Assembly: GCA_021018995.1 (NCBI GenBank)
Contig: CM037596.1
Coordinates: forward strand, 15,575,501-15,639,500
From: Chloranthus sessilifolius
Taxonomy: Eukaryota > Streptophyta > Magnoliopsida > Chloranthales > Chloranthaceae
Direction: 5' to 3'
DNA: 64,000 nucleotides
A program made the position numbers and the translations under genes. Under the pieces are notes generated by a model. That model saw only the letters and a list, made by a program, of their open reading frames with translations. It was not told where the DNA came from and made no database searches. Positions 33,173 to 44,035 of the stretch are shown here, one piece after another. The number at the start of each line of letters is the position of its first letter. Position 1 is the first letter of the stretch.

Positions 33173-34200
33173 GTGGACTACTATGGGCGGACTACAAGTA
33201 TGTTGTGGACCGCTACAGGCAGATTATATGACATCGTGGACTGCTATGGGCGGATTATATGGTACTTTGTGGGCCGCTAGGGCGAAATCGAACTGGCATG
33301 GTGACTAACCGTGAATCGAACCGGCATGGCGGTTAAACCCATGAATTGAACCGGCATGGCGGGATATTCATGAATCGAACCGGTACGGTGGCTAACCGTG
33401 AATCAAATTAGTATGGCAGTCTCCGTGAATCGATCTGAGACGACAGTCTCCGTGAATCGAACCGGCACGGCAGGATATCCATGAATCGAACTGTATAAAC
33501 TATGTGACAATGTGCAAGCTATGCAAGTGAGTGTGAATCAAACTAGCACGGCAGTCTCCGTGAATCTAACCGACACGGTAGGATATCCGTGAATCGAATT
33601 GTGTAAGCTAAGTAAGAAACTGTGAAACATATAAGTAAGCTAAGTAAGAATGTGTAAGACTTGTAAGTTAAGTAAGGATTTTATAAGACATGCAAATAAG
33701 CCAAGTAAGAATGTATAAGACATGTATGTAAGCAAAGATAGAATGCGTAAGACATGTGAGTAAGCCAAGTAAGAGTGTGTAAGACATGTGAGTAAGCCAC
33801 GTAAGAATATGTAAGGCATGTAAGTGAATGTGTAAATGTGTAAGCAATGTAAACAATATATGAGGTGTGAGAGAATGTGATTCGAACTTAGTAAATCAAA
33901 TATAAGAAATATGCTTCTTATAAGAGATTAGTTTCGATTTTTATAAGAAATGCCTTTGAAATTAGTTTCGGCTTTGATAAGAAAACGTCTTCGAAATCAG
34001 TTTGCCTTTGAAATCAGTTCGATTTTGTTAAGAAAATGTCTTTGAAATCAGTTTCGACTTTGATAAGAAAATGCCTTCAAAATCATTTTGCCTTTGCAAT
34101 CAGTTTCAATTTTTTAAGAAAATGTCTTTGAAATCAGTTTCGATTTTGATAAGAATATGTCTTTGAAATTGATATGCCTTCGAATTCAGTTTCGGTTTCG
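33173..34200. repeat. Four consecutive tandem arrays in LTR A
   Basis: 33173-33282 has units of about 32 bases with GTGGACYGCTAYGGGCGGAT. 33283-33600 has units of 27-30 bases with GTGAATCGAACCGGCAYGGC. 33604-33860 has 32-base units with TAAGCCAAGTAAGAATG. 33900-34200 has about 34-base units with GATAAGAAAATGTCTTTGAA. The arrays do not share sequence, only a similar unit length. Confidence 0.8.
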
Positions 34201-34721
34201 AATATGCAAATATTTTGATCTTGTCTTTGAATTTATGCATGTGATGAGATATATATTGGTATTAATTTTTTCCACTGAGCTTAGATGTTAGCTAACCCCG
34301 ACTATACGTCACAGGTGTAGGTTTGAGGAAGGCCAAACTACGTACTTGAGGAAAATGAGCTTCTGCTTAAGGATTTGTACTCTATTCTTGAATTGTAGAT
34401 TTAGTGCATCGTGGACTTTGGTAAGTTCGAACTTAGTATGTTTGTACTATTATACATGCATGGTACACTACTGTTGGTGATGGTTGGTCATCACTGGTGT
34501 TGTTTTGTTCTGTACATATTAGGTATTAGAACTGAAGATTTTTATTCATGACATATATAACTTTACTTTAATTTTCGTATATATATGGATGTGCCAAGTA
34601 TTCTGTATCAGATTGTGATCTACGATCCAACGATCCGGGTTTTCCCATTGAGTATAAGTTAAAAATATATATATGTCTCAAAATTTTTAGGTTAGAAAAT
34701 TCGGGCTGTCACATATTTTCA

Positions 34722-35259
34722 GGCTCAATCTATTGAATTCATATTCAGGCTCAATCTATTGATTTCTGTCTGTGAGTATTTAAAGCATTCCTCTGTTCAT
34801 ACTCAATCGATTGATTTTCAAGAATCAATCGATTGACTCAAATCCATGCTCAGATTCAATCTATTGATTTCGGCTCAATCTATTGATTATATGTTCAGGC
34901 TCAATCTACTGATTTCATATTCAGGCTCAATATATTGATTTCTGTCTGTGAGTATTTAAAGCACTCATCTGCTCATACTCAATCGATTGATTTCCCATAA
35001 TCAATCCATTAACTCAAATCCGTGGATTTTTCAAAATAATATCCTTTATCAGTATCTGTTCAGACTCAATCTATTGAGTTCGTGTTTAGACTCGATCTAT
35101 TGAGTTAGTGTTCAGACTCAATCTATTGAGTTATGACTGTGAATATTTAAAGCATTCCTCTATTCATACTCAATCGATTGATTTCCAAGAATCAATCGAT
35201 TGACTCAAATCCGTGCTCAAGCTCAATAGATTGATTTTCCATAATCAATCTATTGATTC
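34722..35259. repeat. TCAATCTATTGA array, right half
   Basis: Continuation of the array at 30527-30775, with the same motifs (GGCTCAATCTATTGAATTC; CTCAATCGATTGATTTYC). A larger unit of about 180 bases repeats: cues such as TCTGTGAGTATTTAAAGCA recur at about 34768, 34945 and 35135, and also at 30664 on the left. Confidence 0.85.
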
Positions 35260-35770
35260 TAATCCATGCTTTCAATCTCATCATGGGGTTTCCAACCCGT
35301 CTTCTAATTAACCCAAAATCACCAACATTAAATCTATCAATCATAGCATGCATCTTATTTATTATCCATTCATTTTTCATAAAATAAAAGCATTAATTCA
35401 CATAAAAACCTATTTTTAAATCAATATTTTATGTTCAAGGGAAAGCATGATTTCTCCATACCTAGTTCGATCGTATCACCATAATTAGATCGAGATCCCA
35501 ACAACGATGATGATTCTAGAAGGAGGCGAAGGCCGCTTGAAAATATACGCCAACGTCTTACCGATCTTTCAAAGGAAAGGTTCTACAAAGGTAGATTTAG
35601 AATTTCTTCTTTAAGGTCTCTAGGATTTCTGACGGCTCTATTCTTAAGAAGAACTCTAATGAGATTATGATTTAGTGTTCTCCGTAAGATACTTATTTAT
35701 AACATTTTGGGGATTATCCGGTGTTAAGCTAACACATCAAGGAAAGGTGTATAAACTTTTACCTTAAATT

Positions 35771-36077
35771 CTAAAATAGAGGTTTGAAATACACATAAAA
35801 AAGTTCAATCCCTAGACCTCTTGTCTAGAACTCAAGCCTTTAACCAGTAAGCAATTACCCAACTTGTGTCCATTAATAACAAAAACAAATATAAGAGCTT
35901 GAAAAACTAAAATATGTATTTTTAGTTAGAACGTTTTGAAAAGTCAAAGCATGCGGTGAATACTTTATTAAGCACATACACATAGGTGTATAAAAGATAT
36001 GAAATTCGAATCACAACAATAAGAGCAACCATAAATAAATAAATAACTATAAAATCCACGTATATAGTCAACAATAA
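35771..36077. other. Unassigned stretch between LTRs
   Basis: AT-rich, with no recognised gene. A TTCAATCCCTAGACC string near 35807 looks like a tRNA T-loop, but no cloverleaf surrounds it. Confidence 0.3.
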
Positions 36078-38283
36078 CGGTAACGACCTAAATTTTCTAC
36101 GCAAAAATTTGTGCCATTAGCATTCATGTCATACGCATGCAATGATTTAATCCTAATATGATAGTAAATTATTTGAGGAAATACCAACCTTTTTTTTTTA
36201 AAGATACCTACATATAGATCATGCGCTAATAAAAGTAAAAATATTGATATTAATTTTTAGCCATGCCTAAATTTAATAAATTATACTAACAAAGTCTCAA
36301 ACATTTTAAATTTACCATGCACCTATAGTTCTGTGACCCAAGTGTCACTCATCAATCCTAAAGTGAGCTAAAATAGTACATGTACCATCTATTTACTGTC
36401 CCAAAATTCCCATTAAATTAAAGTAATTAACTTACAGATAAAACCTTCCTGGTGGCCTCTTCCAATGGTAGATAATCAGGGTCCTCTTCGGGTACCTTAT
36501 CCTCTAAGAAATCAGAGATAAGAGGATCTGTGACACAAAGGTGTCGGGGTCAATAAAAATTTTCACGGTGTTTAGCATGGAGGAGTTAATTACCCATAAT
36601 GACTTGAAACATTTAATTAACTAGCATGCACAAAATTTATCTAGTTAATGTGACAATAATTTTGAGATAGAGTTATCATAAGACATGGCAAGGCTAGCAA
36701 ATTTAAGATTATGAGAGAGAGATTACAAAAAAAACTGTCTAAAATTCTACACATAAATTTTATTAAAAATTTGGGTTCATTAGTATTTCGTGAAACATAT
36801 GCGTGAGAAGTAGACTAGTCCAAATAGCACATGTCTTGTAGTTCTTACATGACTTAAATACTATCTTAAAGCACTTTTCGCACATATTAGGTGTCAAAAC
36901 TAAAGTAATATTTATAGTGATGGAGACCCCGTCACTCGTCGCTTATGGACAGTTTTTATAATTAGCCGTAGCCCCTACTCATTGAGGTGGCTCGCGCTTG
37001 GTTTGTGTCTTAACGTGACATGATGAGATCCTATTAAAATCGAAATTCATACATGCAGAACGATCGTTTGTCTTTTTAACATATATATAATTATAATCAT
37101 TGACTTGCTTTGTCGTAAATTCGTGTCGTGTCTATTCGTATTACTGTCTTAAATGACCTTTAAACTTATGAAATTTTTTCTTATTTCATGACGCACACTT
37201 TATATTTGATAATCATGTGGATAGACATAGTATAATTAGAATAAACTAAATATTGATAACATATTAGAACATTCATGACCACAAAATATGCGACTTACCC
37301 ATGTATAAAATAATTATGTATTTATAATGCAATCTGATCGAATTAGGACCTAATTAGTCAAAAATTTAACGTTTATAATTCCTGTTAGAATCGAAGAATT
37401 CTAACCATCAGATGTGAAGATCATAAAAAGTTGGGAGGGGGTGATCATACTGAAATTTTTGTTATTCTACTCATGTAGGTGTTTGATTAAAGGTCAAACA
37501 AGAATTCACAGAATACTTGGAAAATGGCTGGCATAAAAATTACCATAAATAAGAAAAATATTTCAAAGGACCACTACAAAAATAAGGCGTTTTAGCGGCA
37601 GCCAAAAACTGCCACAATTAACAAAAAACTATCACTATTAACAAAAAAACTGCCACTAATAGTCTTATTTTTTATAGTAGACTAAAATTTTGGAATTTAT
37701 TTACTCCTTTAAGAAAATCATTAAGCAAGGAGTAACGATTAATGAAAGATTTTATTTATAAGGAGATTATAAGTTGGTCGAAACCAAAGAATCACATATT
37801 AAAATTTTATTTCTTGTTCATACACTACTAATTAATCAAATAAAGAATAAGTAATTTCCCCCTACTTCGGGTCTTAACGTCGCAAATGATTGAAACTTTG
37901 ATCCCGATTTTCTAAAAATAGATTTAACAATGTCGATGATCACGATATTTATAATCTAAGCCTCCGAATTCATCATCTTTCTTTGATCTTCGATCTAATC
38001 ACTTGAAAGACGTCACAGTGGTTAAGGGGAAAGAGGCTCTAAAGAGTTTTGAGGGAAGAGATTAGGAAGAGAGAGATTGTGGCGGTTATGATTTCTTAAA
38101 AGAAGAAGAGTTAAAAAATGGCTAGCTAGGTTCTCAAAAGAAGAAAATGTGAAAAGAGAGTTACGTAAATCAAATAAGGTTTTCTAAAGATAGGGTAGGT
38201 TTCAGTGTGGAGCACTAACACCGTGCATAGTGTAAAACATCATCTAACACCATTAAAAGATCAAAATGGGTCAGGTCATTATA
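36078..38283 (-). repeat. Probable solo LTR related to family B
   Basis: On minus it begins TATAATGACCTGACCC at 38283 and passes the family mark AATGGTGTTAGATGATG...GCACGGTGTTAGTGCTCCAC. It ends AAATTTAGGTCGTTACC at about 36078. The terminal TG and CA are both altered, and I find no matching 5-bp duplication. Marks of the family's 3' half lie near 36470-36545 and 36960-37020. A CACTA-type MITE sits inside. Confidence 0.5.
37572..37679. mobile_element. CACTA-type MITE, 108 bp, target duplication GAC
   Basis: Starts CACTACAAAAATAAGGCG and ends CTTATTTTTTATAGTA, with the last base changed from G to A. GAC lies on both sides (37569-37571, 37680-37682). The interior repeats ACTGCCAC-type words. 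Confidence 0.85.
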
Positions 38284-38289
38284 TTCTCA

Positions 38290-38950
38290 TCAAAAGTCAA
38301 CAATTCCACGTTAGCCAAAAATTTGGGTTGGTACAATAGCAGTATAAAATGAAACTTAATACTGAATCTCCTACTATCAATAGTCTGCACTCGGGGTCAA
38401 AATCAGCACTAAGGTCCTCCAGGTACTCAGCGGCATCGCCCTCCCAAGGATCCTGGTACTCGGCGTTCATGAGGTCAACAAAATTACCGCCAACATGATC
38501 TAGATAGCTGGCGTCTACTCTGAAAATATAATAATCTTAAATAGATAAATATCATGAGGGTTGAGTTGCTAAATAACATGCAACTTAGTGGATACACCAG
38601 CAATCCACCCTACTCTACTCAGGTGCATTGTGGGTGCATCACGTGAGTCATAATAATAATAATATATCAAAGCAACTGAAAGAAGGAAGTAATAAATTTC
38701 TACGTATCATAGAGTTCATATCATACCATAAATGCAAGATCATGACCTAGACACACCCATATCCTAACGTACCTCACTATACCTCAGAAATATAATATAT
38801 CTAATTATTCTCACATATGCGTATGTACATCACATGGGTGTACCTAACATACTCATAAATCCTATACGACATATGTCAAAGTCGTTGCTCGAACCTACCA
38901 TGTGAGGGTCACCATAGTAGTTTACCACCCTTCATAACGCCCTTCATAAC
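38290..38950 (-). repeat. LTR family B, 3' half, cut by the Tat element
   Basis: The reverse complement matches 58780-59410. Shared marks include GATGCACCCACAATGCACCTG (58 kb copy near 59092; here near 38620), the TGAGTACCAGGA...GGGCGA...GCTGA block (38400-38480) and the GTCRCTGCTCGAGC-like zone (38890). The 5' half of this LTR lies beyond the Tat element at 48388-48858 in the same orientation. Confidence 0.65.
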
Positions 38951-39601
38951 ATACTCATACATTCTCCCAATATCTCACATTTACCTATACCCAAGTCCAC
39001 CAAGGCCCAAACTTGGGAGCCCCATTTACAAACCCATCATCATTCTCCCAATATCTCACATTTACCTATACCCAACAGGCTCCATTCTCCCTCAGATAAT
39101 ACACCCCTCTCATCCAATCCCTCAACCCGACCTAGGCCCCATTTATCCACATTCTTCACACCTAACTCAATATAGGAATCTATCCCATACCATCAACCAT
39201 CTCCAATTTATCCATCCACTCACTCCCCAACTAAATCCCCATCATATCCAAAATGTACAATGGCCTCTTCAGACACCTGCTCAAAATCCACTATTCACTC
39301 ATCCCATCACTCCACAAGCCACTCATCAAAGTTTTCCACAACCCCAATGGCCTCATCAAGCATCTGCCCAACTCATTCAGAATCAGCAAGATAACCTCAC
39401 CCTCTCTCACTGTATGTTGATCAACAATACGAGGAAGATGAGGTCAGAAATAGTGGGGCCTATGCGGGGGCATTCGCCAGCTTTAATCCTCCACCACCCA
39501 CACTTACTAATCCTCATGCCATCCAAAATGAAGGGAGGCAGCCTCTTGAGGGAACAACCCCAACTTTGCCATCCAGAAAATCTGAGCAGCTAAAAAAATA
39601 A

Positions 39602-40700
39602 ATGGATAAAATCCAAAAGCAGCTAATGAAGTTAGGAGGAATCAAGAATCATGCCATAGATTTCTCAGATCTGTGCCTTTTTGCAGAGGTGACACTACCA
39701 CCCAAATTTAAAGTGCCCACATTTGATAAATATAACAGCACGGGTAATCCAATTGCCCATCTAAAGTCCTACTACGGGGACATGTGCCAGTACGGCAGAG
39801 ATGAACGACTCCTCATCAAAGTGTTCCAGAAGAGTCTTACTGACCCCGCTTTGAGATGGTTCACGTCCCTTGAACCATCCATGATTAAAACTTGAAAAGA
39901 TCTGACCCACCTATTCCAAGAGTAATATGTCTACAACATTAACATTGAACCCAAAAAATTGGACCTAGCCCTGCTAAAGCAGAAGCCCGACGAAGCATTT
40001 AGTGATTATCTTGGGCGATGGAGGGCACTGGCGTCTCAGGTCAGGAATAACATCCCTGACGATGAGCAGATTGAAATGATATCAAAGAGCACCCTGTTAG
40101 TCATCTCGGACTTCTTGGTATACTAACAACAATCCAACTTCGCTGATTTCGTAAGAAATGTCAACCGTTGTGCGGACGCAATTAGAGAGGGACATTTGAG
40201 CAAGAATGTGTCCAGTGGGGTTAGTGGGGTCCGAAAGTTCATTGAACAAAGGACTGAGAGAGGAGCAGGGGCAGAGGTACAAAATATAATGAATACACAA
40301 CCCAATACTAACATGGTTCCCTTTCGATTCGCGACAGTACAACCAACACCAGCACTAACAAATCAAGGGCCAAGGCAGAACAATGTCCCCTGGGGGAAAA
40401 TGACCCCTGAGCAGAGAAGGGCCTGATATGACTGAGTTTTCACTCCCTTAGGAAAATCCCTAAATGTCTTCTTACCGTTGCTGCTCGAGAAGGGTTTGGT
40501 TACTCGACTTCGACCAAGACCCCCACCGAATCCGATCCCAAAGAATTATGCTCCCAGCACACATTGTAATTTCCATCAAGAGTCAGGACATCCAATTGAT
40601 CGGTGCTTTCCTTTGAAACACGCAAGAGAGGATTTGATAGAGGCAGGGAAGCTCATACCCCCAGCACCCCCCCCAAGCAAACCTGCACACTAATATCATG
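39602..40700 (+). pseudogene. Tat-type gag, decayed
   Basis: The capsid-like part has FKVPTFDKYNSTGNPIAHLK, a DERLLIKVFQKSLTDPALRW stretch and, after a stop at about 39893, KQKPDEAFSDYLGRWRALAS. This is the Retrotrans_gag pattern. More stops follow (about 40125, 40425). A zinc-knuckle-like HCNFHQESGHPIDRC is encoded near 40558-40605, ahead of a proline-rich end. Gag would form the particle shell around element RNA. Confidence 0.8.
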
Positions 40701-41369
40701 CAGGCACCGTTACCACTGCACCCACAGAGAGAAATGGACCCAAAGGCCACTATTAACATGTTGGAGGAAGGGATGAAAGAATTCGATCCCTCTGAATCTA
40801 TCACTAGGGGAGGGAATTTTGTAGTACCCAAGCAACAGAGTCATGAGAATGCGATCATAGGGGTGATTAAGCCATTAAATTTAACCGATACACCGTAAAC
40901 AGCACCTTTGGATTTAAGGATGTAGTTCCCTACACCTGTGACCGTTTCCCATGTGCAGCCCATTTTTACTCCACCCCCGCAATAACAAGCATATCTAACA
41001 CCAACTCCGGTCAATTACAGGGTGACAAATTTTGCCCCATCTCTGGCACCAACCCAATACAGTTGGCCCGATTTTGCCACATCATCATCAGTCCAGCTGC
41101 CTCCTGCACCAGTCAACCACATCTGGCCTAGTTTTGCCACACCAACCCCATCGGTTCAATCATATCAAGCACCCCCATCTGTCCCATTTCAAATCTCCAG
41201 ACCAACATATGATCCCCATCAGGTCCCGCTCGATTACAATCAAACAAACATCAATGCAAGTAGTCGCACAGAGGAGACAGTTGATTTTATTACTCAATCG
41301 GGAAGGATTTCCAAACAACCTGAGGTATCGGTACCAACCTGACCGGAAGAGAAGAAAGAACATACTGCG
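40701..41369 (+). pseudogene. Gag-protease linker, proline-rich
   Basis: Overlapping open frames encode a proline/serine/glutamine-rich stretch with repeated WPSFATP/WPDFATSS-like words (about 41060-41150), followed by a frame change near 41340 into the protease frame. Linkers of this kind are usual in Tat elements, and no domain is recognised. Confidence 0.5.
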
Positions 41370-42011
41370 GTGCACCCCTTTAAAAAAATGAGCAGAGAGC
41401 ACATATTGGAAATGCAGTTGAAGAGAATGCCGACCCACATTACCATTTGGGACCTATCAATGACATCCCCGCTTCACTTCCAAGCTTTAATGGGAGCATT
41501 GAAAGATGCCCGCGTATCCGACAAGGTCTCACCAGATGAAGTAGGGCAAATAATCGGGCAGGTGTTGGCTCCCAACTCCATCTCATTTTCAGATGCCAAC
41601 CTACCAAGTGAGGGAAGAAATCATTCCAAACCCCTCAACATCACAGTGAAATCAAAGGACTTAATAATTCCTTTAGTACTAATAGACAATGGTTCGACAT
41701 TGAATGTATGCCCCCTCAGAACTACAACCAAAATAGGAGTTGATCCCTCCACATTTAGGCCAGCCAGAACAAGTGCAAGAGGGTTTGATGATACCAGGAG
41801 GGAGGTGATAGGAGAAGTCGATCTTGAGCCAATGACCCTCTCAATCCCATTCCAAGTCATAGACATCAAGTCCTCCTTCAACCTGCTACTAGGACGCCCG
41901 TGGCTACATAAATTCGAGGCAGTGCCCTCTACTCTACACCAACAGCTCAAATTCATCTTCGAAGAGAAGGAGAGAAGATGGCCCACACTATCAAAAATCT
42001 CAAGGTGCTGA
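41370..42011 (+). pseudogene. Tat-type retropepsin protease domain
   Basis: An open frame of 213 codons. IPLVLIDNGSTLNVCPLRTT (about 41668-41727) carries the active site in the lineage's DNGS form. GFDDTRREVIGEVDL and SSFNLLLGRPWLHKFEAVPS (about 41872-41931) complete the fold. The C-terminal end is altered by a direct duplication that begins at 41970. Confidence 0.8.
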
Positions 42012-42228
42012 ATGTACACCATACAGCTAAAGACACGGATTTCCACAGCTTCCACTATCAAAAATCTCAAGGTGCTGAATGTACACCAACAACTCAAAAA
42101 TCTCAAGGTGACGAAATTCATCAGAGGTGAGGGACGAGATGAAGGAGAGAAGATGGCCCACACTATCAAAAATCTCAAGGTGCTGAATGTACACCATACA
42201 GCTAAAGACACGGATTTCCACAGCTTCC
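41970..42228 (+). repeat. Direct duplication of about 83 bp, offset 175
   Basis: GAGAGAAGATGGCCCACACT starts both at 41970 and at 42145, and both copies run to CACAGCTTCCA. A partial third copy of the inner part (ACTATCAAAAATCTCAAGG) starts at 42053. It lies at the end of the protease frame. Confidence 0.9.
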
Positions 42229-42503
42229 AGTATGATGTGTCAACATTGGTGCTAGAATCTATCTGAGAGGTCACCACAAAAGCTAGAAGTGGAATGACTG
42301 CAGCAGTGGCCATGCTCTAAAAGTAGAGCTATCAGAAAGGAAAAGGTTTGGGTCCCCGTTTGCAATGCAGGAGAGACTCAATCAGAGCGAAAGATGGCCA
42401 ACATGTCAAATTTGGATTAGGTTATAAGCCCACTGAGGAAAAAGTTCAGGAAGCCAAGGAGAAGGCCTGAACCATAGCCACTGCCAAAGCCCGGGAGATA
42501 GAT

Positions 42504-42800
42504 ATGAAGGATGAACCCCACCCGAAACCTCACATCCGAACCACATTCGTGAGCGCAGGGGTCATCAAAACCGACCAAAATGGGCAGTTGATCCCATATA
42601 AGCAGGTAGCCATCCACCAAACGAATCCCCAAATCATCCCTCCAAAAGTTGAAATAGACCTCGCCTCATTATCACTTTTTGAGGAGGAGATACCCATGCC
42701 TGTACAGCCATCCATCCTGAATCATTCCAAACCAGTGTTAACCTTTGAGGATCAGGTTCAAGATGAGCCAATGATAAACATGATGGAAGCTAACTCCTAA
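42504..42800 (+). pseudogene. Tat protease-RT spacer
   Basis: A 98-codon open frame of charged and proline-rich sequence without a known domain. By position it is the linker before RT. Confidence 0.4.
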
Positions 42801-43363
42801 AAGTCATCTCAATCAGCCTCTTCCATAAGGCTAGGTAAAAGGGCGGCACCTCAGGTGAGGAATTGGGCGTCAATGCCCCTAACTCTGGAAGCATCAAATG
42901 GCCACAAATACGGCACTAGCTTCCCAAAAAAAATAACCTTTAAAAAGCAAGGTTAGCCTTTGGCAGGTAATACCATGTGTATATAAAGACCCGCTTTGCC
43001 AAGGGCCCATCTCCGAAGAAAAAAAAATCTAAAAAATTAAATAAATATTAAATAATTCAAAATTTTTGTCTTTTAAAATTCTCGATAAAATTAAGAAAAA
43101 TGATACCTTAATTGAGAAGCTTGTCCCAAGTGAAATCGATTCCTTTCCTGTAGAAATACAAGAAGAGGTAGGAGTCACGAGTTTGGACGAGGAAAACCTT
43201 GCTGAGGAGCTTCCCAATGAGCTCCTTAAACGGTAAGCCGACTTTATGCATGGCCCTACCCCAATTGTCGAAGAAACAAAAGGCATCAACCAGGGTATAA
43301 AGGAGGTTCCTTGAATCACTAAGATCAGAACGTCGTTGTCCTGCTAGAAAAGAAAAGGCATGA

Positions 43364-43895
43364 TTGATTTCTTTCTGTCATAACAAGACGTCTTCACATG
43401 GTCATATAAGGATATGCCTGCTTTGGACATCGATTTGGTCGAACATGAGTTGCCGCTCTATCCAGATGTTAGCCAATCAAGCAGAAGTTGAGACTCCTCA
43501 GACCAAAATGGAGGCTGAAAGTGAAGAACGAGGTCATCAAATAGTACGATGCAGGATTTCTCATAGTCTCCAAGTACCCGCAATGGCTAGCCAATATCGT
43601 CCCAGTACCGAAGAAGGATGGAATGGTTCGCATGTGTATTGATTTCAGAAATCTCAATAAGGCGGGCCCAAAGGATGACTTCCTGTTGCCACACATCGAC
43701 ATCTTGGTTGATAACACTACTAGGCATGGGATGTTGTCATTCATAGACAGATTTTTTTGATACAATTAGATCAAGATGGCCAAAGAGGACCAAGAGAAGA
43801 CAGCGTTCATTACTCCATGATAAACTTTCTGTTATCGAGTCATGCCATTTGGGTTGAAGAATGCTAGGGAGACATACCAAAGGGCGATGATGGCA
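43364..43895 (+). pseudogene. Tat reverse transcriptase, N-terminal part only
   Basis: Conceptual reading with frame changes gives DVFTWSYKDMPALDIDLVEH (about 43383-43442), WLANIVPVPKKDG, CIDFRNLNKAGPKDDFLLPH (about 43634-43693), MLSFIDRFF, then RVMPFGLKNARETYQRAM (about 43838-43890). The polymerase motif with two adjacent aspartates should follow but is absent. The sequence jumps to the integrase end. Confidence 0.8.
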
Positions 43896-44035
43896 CACTG
43901 ATTTGAGAGGAAAATTCAAGCTCAACTGGGAAGGACCTTACGTCATCCGAGAGGTGCTGCCTGGATACGCGCTCCGCCTCACCACCATGGACGGAGATCA
44001 CTTTTCTGAGCCAATCAACGCTGAATATGTCTGAC
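43896..44035 (+). pseudogene. Tat integrase C-terminal tail fused to RT
   Basis: FKLNWEGPYVIREVLPGYAL and DGDHFSEPINAEYV are the conserved end of gypsy integrases. They follow directly after the RT MPFGLKNA region, so the second half of RT, RNase H and nearly all of integrase were lost in one internal deletion at about 43896. Confidence 0.8.

Larger units (their letters stand above)
30781..34713 (+). mobile_element. Solo LTR of family A (3.9 kb), target duplication TATTT
   Basis: Starts TGTAACATCCTGAAAAATTT and ends TTCGGGCTGTCACA. TATTT flanks both sides (30776-30780, 34714-34718). No internal region or second LTR is present. Its start region is homologous to 12461-13250. Internally it has TCGATCGATCGA palindromes (about 32020-32170). 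Two copies of a block with TTCTTAAGGYGTTAGAA (32236 and 32433) resemble one in LTR B at 57579. Four tandem-repeat zones follow (33173-34200). It landed inside the palindrome array of LTR C. Confidence 0.9.
29254..35770 (-). repeat. LTR of family C, split by a solo LTR
   Basis: On minus the LTR ends ATCGTTACA at 29254, next to the primer-binding site. It extends through a diverged tandem zone (AGACTCCRT...AAGATGTTGGGTCTAAT, about 29878-30235) and a TCAATCTATTGA array to at least about 35770. A 3.9 kb solo LTR of family A and its 5-bp duplication interrupt it (30781-34718). The upstream start is not clear, and the 35770 edge is approximate. Confidence 0.6.

Noticed and set aside
35805..35850. 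tRNA-like TTCAATCCC
   Set aside because: No acceptor stem, D-arm or anticodon arm can be formed around it.
36078..38283. 5-bp target duplication for this LTR
   Set aside because: The bases at the two edges (ATAAC versus TTCTC) do not match, so solo-LTR status stays unproven.
41621..42313. 230-codon minus frame
   Set aside because: Antisense shadow of the Tat protease and of the direct duplication next to it.
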